Shown here: in pieces, positions 12,001 through 22,854 of the stretch
Layout of the letters: each line of letters opens with the position of its first letter
How positions within the stretch are numbered: the first letter of the stretch is position 1
DNA from: Pseudofabraea citricarpa
Lineage: Eukaryota > Ascomycota > Leotiomycetes > Helotiales > Dermateaceae
Length of the DNA: 64,000 bases
Direction of reading: 5' to 3'
NCBI GenBank assembly: GCA_029641185.1
Contig: JAPWGK010000004.1
Coordinates: forward strand, 868,001-932,000
Position numbers and translations under genes: made by a program
The notes under the pieces: generated by a model
Database searches by the model: none
Seen by the model: only the letters and a program-made list of their open reading frames with translations
Told to the model about the DNA's origin: nothing

Positions 12001-14755
12001 GGATCGAAGATGTGGATTGGAAAAGTACCAGTTCGCTGCTGCCCAGTACTGGAGCGCCTTCGTGTTACGAAGAAAGTCAGAGATATTCTCAGATGTCTCG
12101 GAAGCTGGGGCTGTTTTATAGCCTAAACGATAATGCTGTATCCAAAATTGAATAGCATATGATAAAAGATTTGGTTGGCCCTCTAAAATTGATCCAGTGT
12201 TAGAGGAGGCCTTGCAAGCTGCCACGATGTGAGCTTGACTGTCAGGTAACGAAAGGTAACGAAGACAAGTGTCAACAATAATTTTGTGACAACTTTCTGA
12301 AGAATCTGGTAGATACCAGGGACAAGTATCCCCAAGCTGTGCGTTCTCACCAAATATATCTCTAGTGGAGGGATGATAAAATTGGATTTCCCCATTTTCC
12401 ATAACAAACAGCGGCCCGAAACACCAAGATATTTCTTGCATGATATCTGGGTATGGAGTTGATGTAGGATCGAACTTTTCCAAGATTCCATCCATTGCGA
12501 GTGCAATTCCAAGCTCGTCTGGTGTTAGTGGTCGAACAGAATACAGTATCCACATTAGAACTTTTCGTGCCCAAGATCTCTTATTTTCCGGCACTGCTTC
12601 CAAGATCCTCTCAGATATTTTCCGAGCAGATGGCGAGGAAAGGGCTTGAATCTCTTTTCCCACGGCCTGCTTTGTCGCAAATCGTGAGTCTCGGAGCCAT
12701 TCTAAGTGGAGGTGGCACAGTTGACTATCATCTCCACATGATTTGACTAATTCTCTGATCTCTGACTCGGAACAGTAAAGTTGAGGCCGATCATGAAACA
12801 CTTCATTCATAAATGCCAAATCTCCAGCAAAGGTTTGCATCTCATGCCCTTGAAGATTTATTGCAGGAAATCCAGACAAGGCCGTTCGAATATGCTTGTC
12901 ATCATTACTAGTAATGATTACCTTGAAGTATTGCTCAGAGCATGCGGCAATGCTCAGAATCTCATCCAGAAACCACTGACTGGATTTGTCACATTGGTCC
13001 AGGCCATCAAGAATCCAATTCACTTGGCCTGAATACCCCATACATATTCTGGTTTTCATTAGAAAGATGAATGCGTCTTTTTCAGTCCAACAATCGCTAA
13101 AATCCGGTGGCTCAAAGTCTTCAATCATAGTCGCTGGTGTTTCTCGGCAGCATCCAAGAATTTGAGATAGGAATGTGTTTGCCATGGCGCCAATTGAGCT
13201 GCGCCGGATGTCATGACGATCGAATTTGAAATAAAGGATTTTGTCAAAATCTTCTTTCAATCGGCCATTAGTAAGTATTCGGAAAGCATATTCTACTGCC
13301 TCGGAGCTATTTGACGAGCCATGGATGTGCAAGAAATGTGTGTGTTTATTATTGCGCCAATCCAGAAAGGTTTTGTCCTCGCCTAACCAGTTAAATTTAT
13401 GCTCGACATTTGGTAAAGTCTGTAGAGGGTAAACCGGACTCGCTTGAGTGTCTATAATTTCGATGAATGGAGATATCCTATCATCACGCCAGGGAACTGT
13501 ATTACATCAGTCAGTAGTTTCTTAATTAATAGCAGTACCGATACTTTCTTAATTAATAGCAGTACCGATACACATATTCAATGCATCTACTTACAAGATA
13601 TAGTTCTCCCTAATACTACCTCGCCTAGTTGATACTGATCGGCATCGTCTGGATCATGATCCAAATCTGCATGGGGTCTCGTGGTTTCAACTAACCATTC
13701 GGAAGCTATGTTAAACACCGTCGTCGATGCGTCAAATACCTAAAAACCATTAGTGTTAGCAATCATCTTGAAATCGGAAATATCTTGCTTTCACCTTCTG
13801 TTGTATATTTTCCGCAGCTGATACTCCATTAACTATCGTTGCACGTGTAGTCATCCTAGTTTGCAAAAATGAGTTGTTCACGGCAATGACGGTTTTTGCG
13901 AGAATTTTTGCATCTTGAAGAACATTCGTCCAATGACCTCCGGTAGTAAGAAACCTGGTAATATTGACTTCCATATGCGGAACACTGTTGCTTCTGTGAG
14001 GACAGCCAAAGAACATCTGTAATCGTTAGACATTAAAACATATGTTGCTTAGACAAGAGACTTATTACCAGGAAGCGTGTGGAGTATTTAATATTGACGT
14101 ATTTGTTCCCATACTGACTAGCCAGAAAGAGTGCCTGTATTTTTTCATTGTCAATTTGGACAAAACTGCCTATGTACCGTAGACACTCACCTCTTTAACA
14201 ATGATGCCACCTATGTCGTGTGCAAAAAATGCTAATGGCAATGGCTATAATAAGTCAGTCTCCATACTTTCACTGAGATGGCCTAATTATTTAGATTGAA
14301 CTGACCTGACTTTGTCCCTCTCTCAACTCAACGAGTTTCTCGAGCAGTCTGATAGCCTCTCTACCAATAGCCTTTCTTGAGTATAGCGAATTCGCTAGAT
14401 CTTCCTTGCTCCAGCCAAACTGGATAACTCTAGCTTCACACGATCTTGAAATAGCCAGAGCTTTGAGCCATGAGCTTTGGCTCTCACTGGCCCAGGACTT
14501 CTTGCTCGGGCCATGGAGACCATGGACTGCTACGATACTAAATTAGCACCAAAAGATTAGTCGTGTATCCCACTAGAGTAAAGCTGTAGAGCTATTCCGG
14601 GAAGGGAGATCTCACTCGATTTTGCGTTCGGCATCTAGGTATGAATCTGTTGTGTCAACCAGCACCTGGGGCTGAGGATTCTCGCTTTGTGTTACCCCAG
14701 CCTCCCCAGTGGCAGCTTCATTTTCTACCTCGGGCGACTGTTGTGATTCGCTCAT
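9014..14755 (-). CDS. Giant NLR-like protein: alpha/beta-hydrolase-like, NACHT-like, ankyrin repeats, ZZ finger
   Basis: Eight exons: 14755-14616, 14537-14306, 14244-14191, 14134-14069, 14016-13795, 13739-13595, 13496-9358 and 9298-9014, giving 1760 residues. Residues about 47-230 form a serine-esterase-like fold (IVAVHGLHG, then AFFAHDIGGIIVKEAL). The nucleophile elbow, normally G-x-S-x-G, reads AHDIG, so the Ser is absent. A NACHT-like segment starts near 343. Its Walker A position reads HIHGSSNSSEA with no GK[ST], while the Walker-B-like WILDGLDQC (447-455) remains. More than 20 ankyrin repeats fill about 800-1640. The last exon completes a ZZ zinc finger (YCDSC, HACLGC, YLCFKC, HPHH) followed by an acidic Lys/Glu tail. 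Fungal proteins of this plan are STAND receptors, some controlling heterokaryon incompatibility; the role here is unknown. The start MSESQ is the first in-frame ATG. Confidence 0.85.
9299..9357 (-). other. Last intron of the NLR-like gene, required for the ZZ finger
   Basis: GTAAGT at 9357 and CTAG at 9299. Without splicing the protein would end a few residues after YCDSCLF. With it, the second and third Cys pairs and the His pair of the ZZ finger are in frame. Confidence 0.85.
13497..13594 (-). other. Intron containing a perfect 27-bp tandem duplication
   Basis: This 98-bp intron of the NLR-like gene holds two identical, directly abutting 27-bp copies at 13518-13544 and 13545-13571. Without one copy the intron would be 71 bp, closer to its neighbours. 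Confidence 0.85.
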
Positions 14756-15196
14756 GGCGATAACAGTGGGTACACGTACAGAGTGTGCTTTCAACTCCAG
14801 ATTCTGCCAGGAAACCGTCTAGTAGTCATGATACGATGACAAGGGCGAGGAGGTCTGAAATAGGGGACGTACGGCCACCTGACGAACAGCTGACAGCTCA
14901 AGACTCTTCACACCCATGTCTCATTATCTGTTTGCCCCTCCTCGGCCCCCAAGAACAAGGGTATGCACTGTGCAGGCCTTCATCCAACCCTGGAGTCAGC
15001 CTGCATTAGCGTTGACTGCCCTTGAGGCCTGGCAAAGAAGCCTATTCCAGCATGCAGAGCGAGCCATGCGAAGCAAAGGAACGATTTGAGTGCAGAGTTG
15101 GTTCGACATGACTTTTCTTTCACACAAAATATTATGGAGTTGGATAACGACGTAGATGTTGACCAACACTCGGGAGCGGTTCCACTATTGCCCGGT
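14756..15196. other. Intergenic region between two minus-strand genes
   Basis: About 440 bp. It holds the promoter of the NLR-like gene and the 3' end of the next gene. No RNA gene or repeat seen. Confidence 0.5.
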
Positions 15197-16327
15197 CTAA
15201 ACCTCGGCATCCTTCGCCCCAATTCTCTTCGTCTTAATTACACCATCTACAACATTCATCATTGTTATGTCCGAAATAGCGTCTAAATCCAGCTCTCCAA
15301 GCTTCAGTTCCATGTCACTATACTTGTCACTCGTTGGATCCAGTGTCGGGTCTATCAGCACAGGGTCATCTGGCCTTGTTGTTCCCACAAGCCATTCCAA
15401 CGATGTTCTCCAATCCGCCTTTGCTTTTATAGACACCTCACACTGAAATTGACCCTCGTCCCTTCTCTTTAGCAAAATTGCCGTCTTCATTGCAATTGGG
15501 ACCCCGTTTTTCGTTCCTGGGTTCTCAATCAGCGTCCATGAGACAGAGTTTGGGTCGCCATAGTTGCGACCACGCACATCTATGGAGCCCGTCACAGTTG
15601 TCGCATAGCTCATCTCTCTGCTGATATCCCGCCCGTATTTTACCGTCCCTCCAGCGTCCACGCCTGGCACTCCTCCGCCAATGTGCAACTCGCTTTCAAT
15701 GGTAGTCGATTCGCTCTGGGTAGTTTGCCCAAAGCTGGACCCTCCATCTGGTGCGATAGCGTAGACATTAGGATCAGCGACGCCGGGCGCACTGCCTTTG
15801 AATCTGAGCTCGATGTCTACTTGTGCGATGCGGCGCGCGCGTTTGCGAGGATCAAATCGGAATTGGAATACCAGAAGAGTGCAAAACGTCTCACTCTCTT
15901 CTGAGAATAAACCGTGGATGATGTCGACGCAGGAGCAACGAATGTCGACAGCACCCTGACGTTCAATAACTCGTTGGCGCTGGTAAGGATTCTTGGGGTC
16001 GTTTTGGAAATGAAAACCACTGCCCTTGTCGCCGGAAGGCGCGAGCTGGATATTGAAAGTCGGGAGATCGCCATCCAGATCCAGTTCGCTACCAAAATCA
16101 AGCATTGTATCTTCCGTTGCCCCGTCCATCTCAACCTGATCTGGGGAACTCGATAGTCCAGAGCTGTTTGAAAGTCGGAAAGCGAATCGACTGATGGAGA
16201 CCAAATGTCCCCGCCGTGAAGAAAAATTGCAATGGAAGAGTACAGCGGCAAGGCTGGATGACCTTGGTAACTTCAACGTGAATACTGTCATATTTATTGT
16301 CAGCTGGCTTCCAGGGAAGAGCCTCAT
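15197..16327 (-). CDS. Unrecognised beta-rich protein paired head-to-head with an S8 protease
   Basis: Single open frame of 376 codons. The ATG at 16291 (MTVFTLKLP) is a plausible true start, which would give 364 residues. I do not recognise the family. What can be seen: no signal peptide; a short hydrophobic N-terminal region (SLAAVLFH, RRGHLVSI); an acidic stretch near 80-90; a long central part of alternating polar/hydrophobic segments with many Gly, Ser and Thr (IGGGVPGVDAGGTVKYGRD, TVTGSIDVRG) that suggests beta-hairpins; and a charged C-terminal tail ending KDAEV. It is transcribed away from the ankyrin-subtilisin gene across a 215-bp gap. That layout resembles fungal pairs in which an S8 protease activates a pore-forming effector, but I see no sequence motif that proves such a fold. 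Confidence 0.75.
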   Translation of the reverse strand: MRLFPGSQLTINMTVFTLKLPRSSSLAAVLFHCNFSSRRGHLVSISRFAFRLSNSSGLSSSPDQVEMDGATEDTMLDFGSELDLDGDLPTFNIQLAPSGDKGSGFHFQNDPKNPYQRQRVIERQGAVDIRCSCVDIIHGLFSEESETFCTLLVFQFRFDPRKRARRIAQVDIELRFKGSAPGVADPNVYAIAPDGGSSFGQTTQSESTTIESELHIGGGVPGVDAGGTVKYGRDISREMSYATTVTGSIDVRGRNYGDPNSVSWTLIENPGTKNGVPIAMKTAILLKRRDEGQFQCEVSIKAKADWRTSLEWLVGTTRPDDPVLIDPTLDPTSDKYSDMELKLGELDLDAISDITMMNVVDGVIKTKRIGAKDAEV

Positions 16328-16542
16328 CCTCTGTCCTGATTGCTTCGTTTCTATGGTTCCCGGTAATTATGTTACGCTTACGCCCCTCTCACGCTTGATA
16401 CGGCGCGTACTCCGGGGATCCTGCATGCACTTGGAATAAGCAACAGGTGGGGGCTAGAACTTCTAATCACCAGACTGAACCAAGTGTGTATCGCTCCACC
16501 TCCTCCAAAGTCTTTTCTACTCGAGAGTGAAGCTCTCGGAAA
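16328..16542. promoter_or_regulatory. Bidirectional promoter of the unknown protein and the ankyrin-subtilisin
   Basis: A 215-bp gap (251 bp if the second ATG of the minus gene is used) separating two start codons on opposite strands. Co-regulation is plausible but not shown; no specific factor site is recognised. Confidence 0.55.
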
Positions 16543-19500
16543 ATGACACAGAAAACAATGGCAAAATCACAAGAGCCACCCCCAGCCGATGATGGGGATG
16601 ACAGCGACAGCGACTACATAGACGACGATCCCATCGAGGCGCCTGCGCCCATCCTTCCAAAAGATGACGCGCAAGCTGCCTTCGACGAAATTGTTTCTAA
16701 AGCACGCAATCGTGAACTCAATCTGGGACAGAAAGCAAATCGCAAAGAGTTCATGGATCACTATGGAGAATTGTTAGTTAGGAAGACGCAGACGTACGGC
16801 CAGACACTACTGCACATCATAGCTAACACCTTGGGTCATAAGTCTCTGACTCGGTGCATTGTGAAAAAAGACAAAAGCCTTCTGGAGCACAAAGATGAAA
16901 GCGGCAAGACAGCCTTGCATATTGCCATCATAAAAAAGAACTTCGACTTCATTCAAGTTGTGTTGATGGAGATTCCGAACCTGGATAGGGTTTTACGTAT
17001 AAAGTGTGAGCATGCGAGGAATTGTATTCACATGGCAATTTATCATGGCCTCGAAAGGGAATACACCGTCAAATTGATCCAGAAGTCCTCGGAAACCACA
17101 CTTTGCGGCACGGATCAGGATGGGCTCACGCCTCTGCATCTCGCGGTCGACTATCGTCGAAGCTCAGAAGCGCAACTGAGTGTTGTGCAGGCACTCATTG
17201 CCCATGGCGACCGAGCACTAGATAAATTTACAATTAATCCCAAGGGCCTGTCTGTCTATGAATATCACCAATATACACGCAATCTGGCAGTCAAGAAGCT
17301 TCCCGAACCCGTTGCCACTCGTGTAGGGGACAAAACGCAGGAGGAGCCTCGTAATGTGGTAGCACAAAAGAACAATCCCGGCAAATCCAAACGCGAAGGG
17401 GCCCCGGATTTTGGCAATGACAGCGGAGCTGGAGCGATTCAAGAAACTGGTAGGCCTGAGCGAGGGCAGGGCAAAGTACCCGCAGTGCCAGCAGCCATTA
17501 ATGGACGTGGCTCTACCAGCATTTCACTTGCTATAAATACCATGGTTGACCATGCTCATTTTGCGACAACACCTGAAGAAGGCACATCCCCCGTGAAAGC
17601 ATCCCGACTGGCTGTCGAATTCGAGCCTAAAAAGTTAGAGAGAAAAACAACAGGATTCGCCGCAAAACCTAACCGTTCTGACGAAGACGGTTGCCGGCGA
17701 GTACAAGAAGAAGAAAGGCGGAAGGCTGAATGTGCCGACAAGATCCGGCAAGAGTTCAAGTTGCATTATTTGCGGTCAACCTTTAGGGTAGACCATGAGC
17801 TCAGCAGAGACCAGCATAAGGCTACTAGATTTCTTCATGGCGCAAATACTGATAGTGAGCGAATTACATCATATTTCAAGATCAGGGGCAAATGCTAACA
17901 GTCTAGGTAGATATCAATCTTTGCTTCGATTATTCTGAGGCCCCGAAGCGCATCTTGCAAGAATCATTCCGGCAAAGCTACGACCATATGAGCTTCGACG
18001 ACGTGTTACGATACGTCACATTCAGCCAAATCGAATTGCAGAAGCCTTTACAACCAGCCACCGAGTCGAAGTTGTTGAAGAAGCTTCCACAGAAGCCCAA
18101 ACCGGGAAGGGGTCGCAGTGACTTGACATTCTTTTTTGACTGGTTGCACAAGAAAAATGCACGACACATTCTTAAGGTGACTGTCGATGACCTTAAAGAT
18201 CCACCGCACAGTGACAAGGCAATCATAGAATCATTGAGGCGATTCGAAGTGGAAACTTTAGACTGGCGGAGGGTTGATATGTGCCCTGAAACTCTCTATA
18301 ACGCTTGTCGAAATGTGAGAAAACTTTATCTACGATGGAGTGGTAATAGGGTCGTTCTGAGGGCTTGGGGCGAGCCGGAAGGGCTTCCAAGATTGGAAAA
18401 ATTGGAGCAAGTACATTTAGTTTGGAATCCCGATCTGGTATGTGTAAATGGCCTTTGTCGCTAAATATACTAACATAAATGACAGACATTGGAATCCGCC
18501 GATCGGATTGAATTGTATATCAAAGACTTTCAAGAACGATTGGATGAGACCTTGGAGAAGATCAACACCTCAGGAAAAGATCAAGACCCAGAACCAAAGG
18601 ATGACGAGAAATTCAAGAAGAGAAAGATACTTGTTTATAGAGGCGAAGAAAATATTCCAAATAGCGAGCAGCTTGTCCAGTCAGGAGGTCCCAACAAAAT
18701 CTTGAGCAACACCAACGAGCGAAATCTACAATCAAACCGATGGCTAGACTGCATGGATAAGTTTGCCGACGAGATCCAGAATATTAGAGTCCCAACCATT
18801 GACAGTGCGGCCTTGAAGAACGATATCAAGGTTGCCTTGATCGACGACGGAGCAGACCCTTATGTCGAATCGCTTCGCGGAAAGATCAAGGGCGGGGAGT
18901 CATTTGACCGTGGCTATCCTCACGAAAACGGTCCAAGTCCATATTACAATTCGACCAGGGGTCATGGCACTGTTATGGCCGACATGATCTGTAGAGTCTG
19001 CCCGATGGCTAAGTTGTACGTCTACAAACTAGAAACACACTCCAACCCAGCAAATCCAACTCAGTCTCACGATCAAATATCAGCAGAAAGCGCAGCTTTG
19101 GTATGTCACATTACACCAGTTCCCACTTGTGTTAGCATGACTAATTATCTTCAAAATCAAGGCCGTCATGGCAGCCGTAAATCAGAAAGTAGATATCATC
19201 TCGATGTCTTGGACAGTGAAAGAAACCGAAGATAACCGTGCCAGTATAGGCCAGCTAAGAGAGGCCATCAACCTTGCCTTGGATGCTAACATCCTTGTCT
19301 TCTGTGCTGCCGCCGACACTGGCGCCGTGACTGAAGTTGAATACCCCTGGTCTTATGATCAACGACGTATCTTTCGTATTGGTGCTGCTACTGCAGACGG
19401 CAGGATGTGGGGACCAACAGGCAGTCCGCAAAACATCAACTTCATTGTACCAGGGCACAAAGTAGTATCACGAAATCCACACCGAGAGGGAGCCTTGCCA

Positions 19501-19884
19501 GATGATTTTGAGGAGCGTACAGGCTCGTCAATAGCAACAGCATTGGCGGCTGGATTATCAGCCCTGATCCTCCATTGTGTACGGCTTGGGGCTATCCACA
19601 CCGAGCTGGAGATGCGGCAGGGAATTCCCTCGTCAATGGCTGTCAAAGCTGCAGATTTCCTGCGTGTCAAGGTTCATGATAATATGAATGGGGTGCTTAA
19701 GGCCATTGGGCTGGATGAGGGACAGCAGAGGTTTATTGAGGTATGGAAACGTTTCGACGGACCGACGCAGAATCTGAAATCGCCGAATATTGAGGGGAAC
19801 ACGTCGAGCGAGTTAGGCGTTGTTGCTAAGCTGGCTAGGGATTTTGTATCGGGCATTGCTGGAAGTTTAGCTAATGTTGGTTGA
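16543..19884 (+). CDS. Ankyrin-repeat subtilisin-like serine protease (peptidase S8)
   Basis: Four exons: 16543-17854, 17911-18437, 18486-19100 and 19162-19884, giving 1058 residues. The N-terminus is acidic. Ankyrin-type repeats span about 85-250 (GQTLLHIIA, GKTALHIAI, GLTPLHLAV). A disordered, charged linker (about 270-430) and a middle domain seen in fungal subtilases follow. The S8 domain covers about 720-970. The triad is complete: Asp in VALIDDG (about 733), His in RGHGT (about 773) and Ser in TGSSIATA (about 941). The oxyanion Asn of the usual AAGN motif is replaced by Asp (CAAADTG, about 870). There is no signal peptide, so the enzyme is intracellular. Ankyrin N-terminal to S8, without a NACHT domain, is an uncommon order. 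Its divergent neighbour is a candidate substrate (inference). Confidence 0.87.
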
Positions 19885-19979
19885 CGGGGATGGTTAGGAG
19901 ATTGCAAATCAGATTGTAATAAAGTTTGTGTTGCTTACATATTTGAACCTCCTTCTAAATTCATCTTGTTGGATATCTT

Positions 19980-22513
19980 CTACCACCGTTCATCAAATCG
20001 GTTTCTGTGCAAGGAATCAAAGCTCTCGTAATCGCTAGGTAACGTGTCGAACATAAAGTCCAGCCCATTAGTCAAGAATTGCTGATCGGTAATCCCAGCA
20101 TCCCAATCATATTCCATGGCCGTGTAATCCAAATTTTGAATCATGAAGTCGTCCGTTTCGGAATTCACAACATCGGAGCCGTTGGGGTTAAAGCTTATCG
20201 TAGCATTCGTTGTTTCTAAAATTTGACTTCCTGGCCGGGATTCGTTGATAGATGCACTATTTGTAACAGTATTGGATTTCTGATCTTCCATATCCTTTCT
20301 TTTTGCAAGTATCCGTGGTCCATACATGATTTCAAGATTATCATGTATTTTCTTCGCGGGCCTCCAGGAGATCGACAGCTCGTCCAAAACTTGCAGGCAC
20401 CGTTCTAGATTCCGGTCAGGTGTGTTGGTGCATTTTTCAGCATGTGATTTTCTAGCCTGTAGAAGTATCAAGGCAGCCGAGAGGTTGCAGTGCGTTGCAG
20501 TTATCGGGCTCTGACGGAAGCTGCCAAACGTCTGCTGGTATTTCCTGCCGATGACGCAGATCTCACGCGCAGATTCATAGCATTTAATGCGGAGTCTTCT
20601 GCTGATCTCGTCGTCATTTTCTAACCCTGCGCTTGGTGGTTCGCTAGAGGTGGAATCTTGTCTTCTTAGAAATGGCTTCATCAGGAGAATTAGAGAGGTG
20701 TGGTACACCATGTGCAAAATGTAGACTTGTGGAAGCGTCCCAGGTCCAGAGGCACGGTCGATGCGGAATGCAGACGGTAAATCGTAAAACCAGGTTCTAA
20801 GTTCTAGCAGCATCTCTTCGAGAAATTGATGTCGCTTTGAACGAGCTAAGGATGGCTTTGGTGCATACCTAAATGGATTGTCAGTAAGATTGACATAAAC
20901 TACCTAAGTAGGTAGTGACCGATTACTTGCAGGTTTGTTAAAATCTTCTCTAGTAGACGGCAGGTGGTAATCTTTGCACAGCGGAATTTGATGTGTGTTT
21001 CATTCTCCGACAGACAATTATTGCTCAGTTGAGAAACTTGAGGGAGTTCAACAATTGCTTGACAGTCCTTAGTCAAATTAGTGCGTGATTTTAAGTTGGA
21101 AATCAAGAGGTTACATACTAGCATTGTGCAAACTCGCCCTGTATAGCTTGCTGAGAGCTTGTCGACACAGTATAAAGCCCAGTATATTTGTCGTCTTAAT
21201 ATGATCTCCTCTTCTGATAATAAGGTCGATCCTTTCAGGCAGGATGCATCCAAATTTAAACCCATATCTAGAGCTAGACGGTTCGCCATTCCTTGATGTA
21301 ACCAGCCGGCCGCATCACACCCAAAGGCCTGTCGGTTAGCACAATAGTTCTCAAAATCGAAAACATTTTTCGCTCAACTTACAATGTAGATTGTTCCCAG
21401 GATGGATAGCGATTGTATTGTAGTTATGCTAGGGCACTTCAAATCAAAGCGAAGTAGGAGTTCGGCCGTGTCTAGATATGGTTGGCCAGCTGTATTCGGA
21501 TCTTCGGGGTCTGATCGCACTTCCACTCTGTTCGAGTGTCTACTTCCAATCGCAAGCATGCAGTTGAGCAACAGAGGGCTGTGATATCTTCCATTGGAGC
21601 GTTCACTCTCCCTGAAAATAGTCTCATTTACTACCCAACACCATGGCTGCTCCCATTTGAAGTACAGCTCAAGTAAATGATTTTTTAGTTCGTCCGGAAG
21701 CTCTCTGTCTTCTGTGAGATCATTCAGAAATATGTTGGATTCCGAGTGAGAATTTGCGAGCTCGGAAATATCAGACAAAGTTTTACTCTTGATACGGCTT
21801 GTTTCAAGATTTTCAGCTACAAGAGTCCCATAATTAGCTAAGCTACACGAAGTCTTTCCACGGTGCTATAATGTACAAACCTTTTCCGCGTCGGAACTCA
21901 AGACGGCCACTTGCAGGCCCAAAATAGCGAATTTCTCCATCCTGATCAAAGTTTAAGGAGTCCTCTAGAGTCAAAGCTCCTTCGAAATCTGCGCATAAAT
22001 CCGCACTACCAGAAGAATCTACAGTTGGTGGAGTATCATGTGACTCTGTACCTGGCCTTACCACTTTCTGCTTTTTAGTAGGTTCCAATTGTGCACCAGT
22101 TGAGTCAACACCAATACCATTTGCCTGCAGAGTTCGTTCTAGATTATTGATTCGGTTCCGGAGAAGATCAACGTATGATTTAGGTGCCGGACGTCGACCA
22201 TCTGGCTCTGAAGGATAGCGGCATTCAATGACACGGGTAGCACACCTCGAGCATGATGGTTGTCGTCCATCGCACTGTAGACTGTCAGTCATACTGATTT
22301 TTAACTAAGTTTCTGAGGTCAACACACCGCAATACCAATACTACTATCCAAAAGCAGAAAAAGTAATGGCATGCAACTGTTGCAAACAAATCAAATAGCT
22401 TTTACCTTAGACCGCCGACGCCGGCATTCTTCACATGCCTTTGACGTATTTCGCCGCCGAGCCGCCAGAGGCCCTGAGGCGCTCTCTTTCGGTAGAGATG
22501 CTTGGAGGGGCAT
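19980..22513 (-). CDS. Zn2Cys6 fungal-specific transcription factor
   Basis: Six exons: 22513-22406, 22274-21881, 21816-21383, 21328-21119, 21067-20931 and 20868-19980, giving 723 residues. The zinc cluster spans the first intron: ACEECRRRRSK, then CDGRQPSCSRCATRVIECRYP, with all six Cys present. A short linker/coiled-coil (LLRNRINNLERTL) follows, then the fungal-specific middle homology region (LLLNCMLAIGSRHS, YLDTAELLLRFD, GWLHQGMANRLALDMGLNLDA). It is a nuclear DNA-binding regulator of the large XlnR-like group; targets cannot be read from sequence. ATG 22513 is the only in-frame Met before the zinc cluster. It converges on the S8 gene with a gap of 95 bp. Intron 5 needs a GC donor. Confidence 0.9.
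20869..20930 (-). other. GC-AG intron in the Zn2Cys6 regulator
   Basis: A GT donor (GTAATC, 4 bases later) breaks the frame. Splicing from GCAAGT at 20930 to the TTTAG at 20869 joins AAC CT with G TAT GCA CCA, giving NLYAPKPSL, the continuation expected for this family, and makes the full CDS divisible by three. Confidence 0.8.
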
Positions 22514-22854
22514 ATCTGCTTCTTCAGGGGGAGTAGTACGATCAATGGGAATGCTGGGGGGAGGTTGTTGGAAGATGACGGAAGCGAATGCAGAAACTGT
22601 GGAACACGATGCTCTTGGCAACACCAAGCGAGCATAGCGGGGAAGAAAACCTTAAATGCAGAAGGATCATCGAGGAATATATATTCCGGCTGGAATTTGT
22701 AATCTAAGTAACTTATATAAGAAGTTGGATGACCCTTGAAAAAGTCATCAGTCTTTCCGGCTTTCTAATCAGCATTCTTTGTCTTCTAAACAACAAATTG
22801 TTACTTTATGCACCAGAAGACTTTTATTGTCTTCTCCACTATTTAATCGGCAAA
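22514..22854. promoter_or_regulatory. Divergent promoter of the regulator and the RidA gene
   Basis: About 340 bp between the start codons of the Zn2Cys6 factor (minus) and the RidA-like protein (plus). A regulator often acts on its divergent neighbour, but no inverted CGG triplet site was confidently found. Confidence 0.45.

Noticed and set aside
9316..13332. A 1338-codon frame as a complete single-exon gene
   Set aside because: Its first codon is TTG, not ATG; upstream exons continue the same protein to an ATG at 14755, and a last intron adds the ZZ finger exon.
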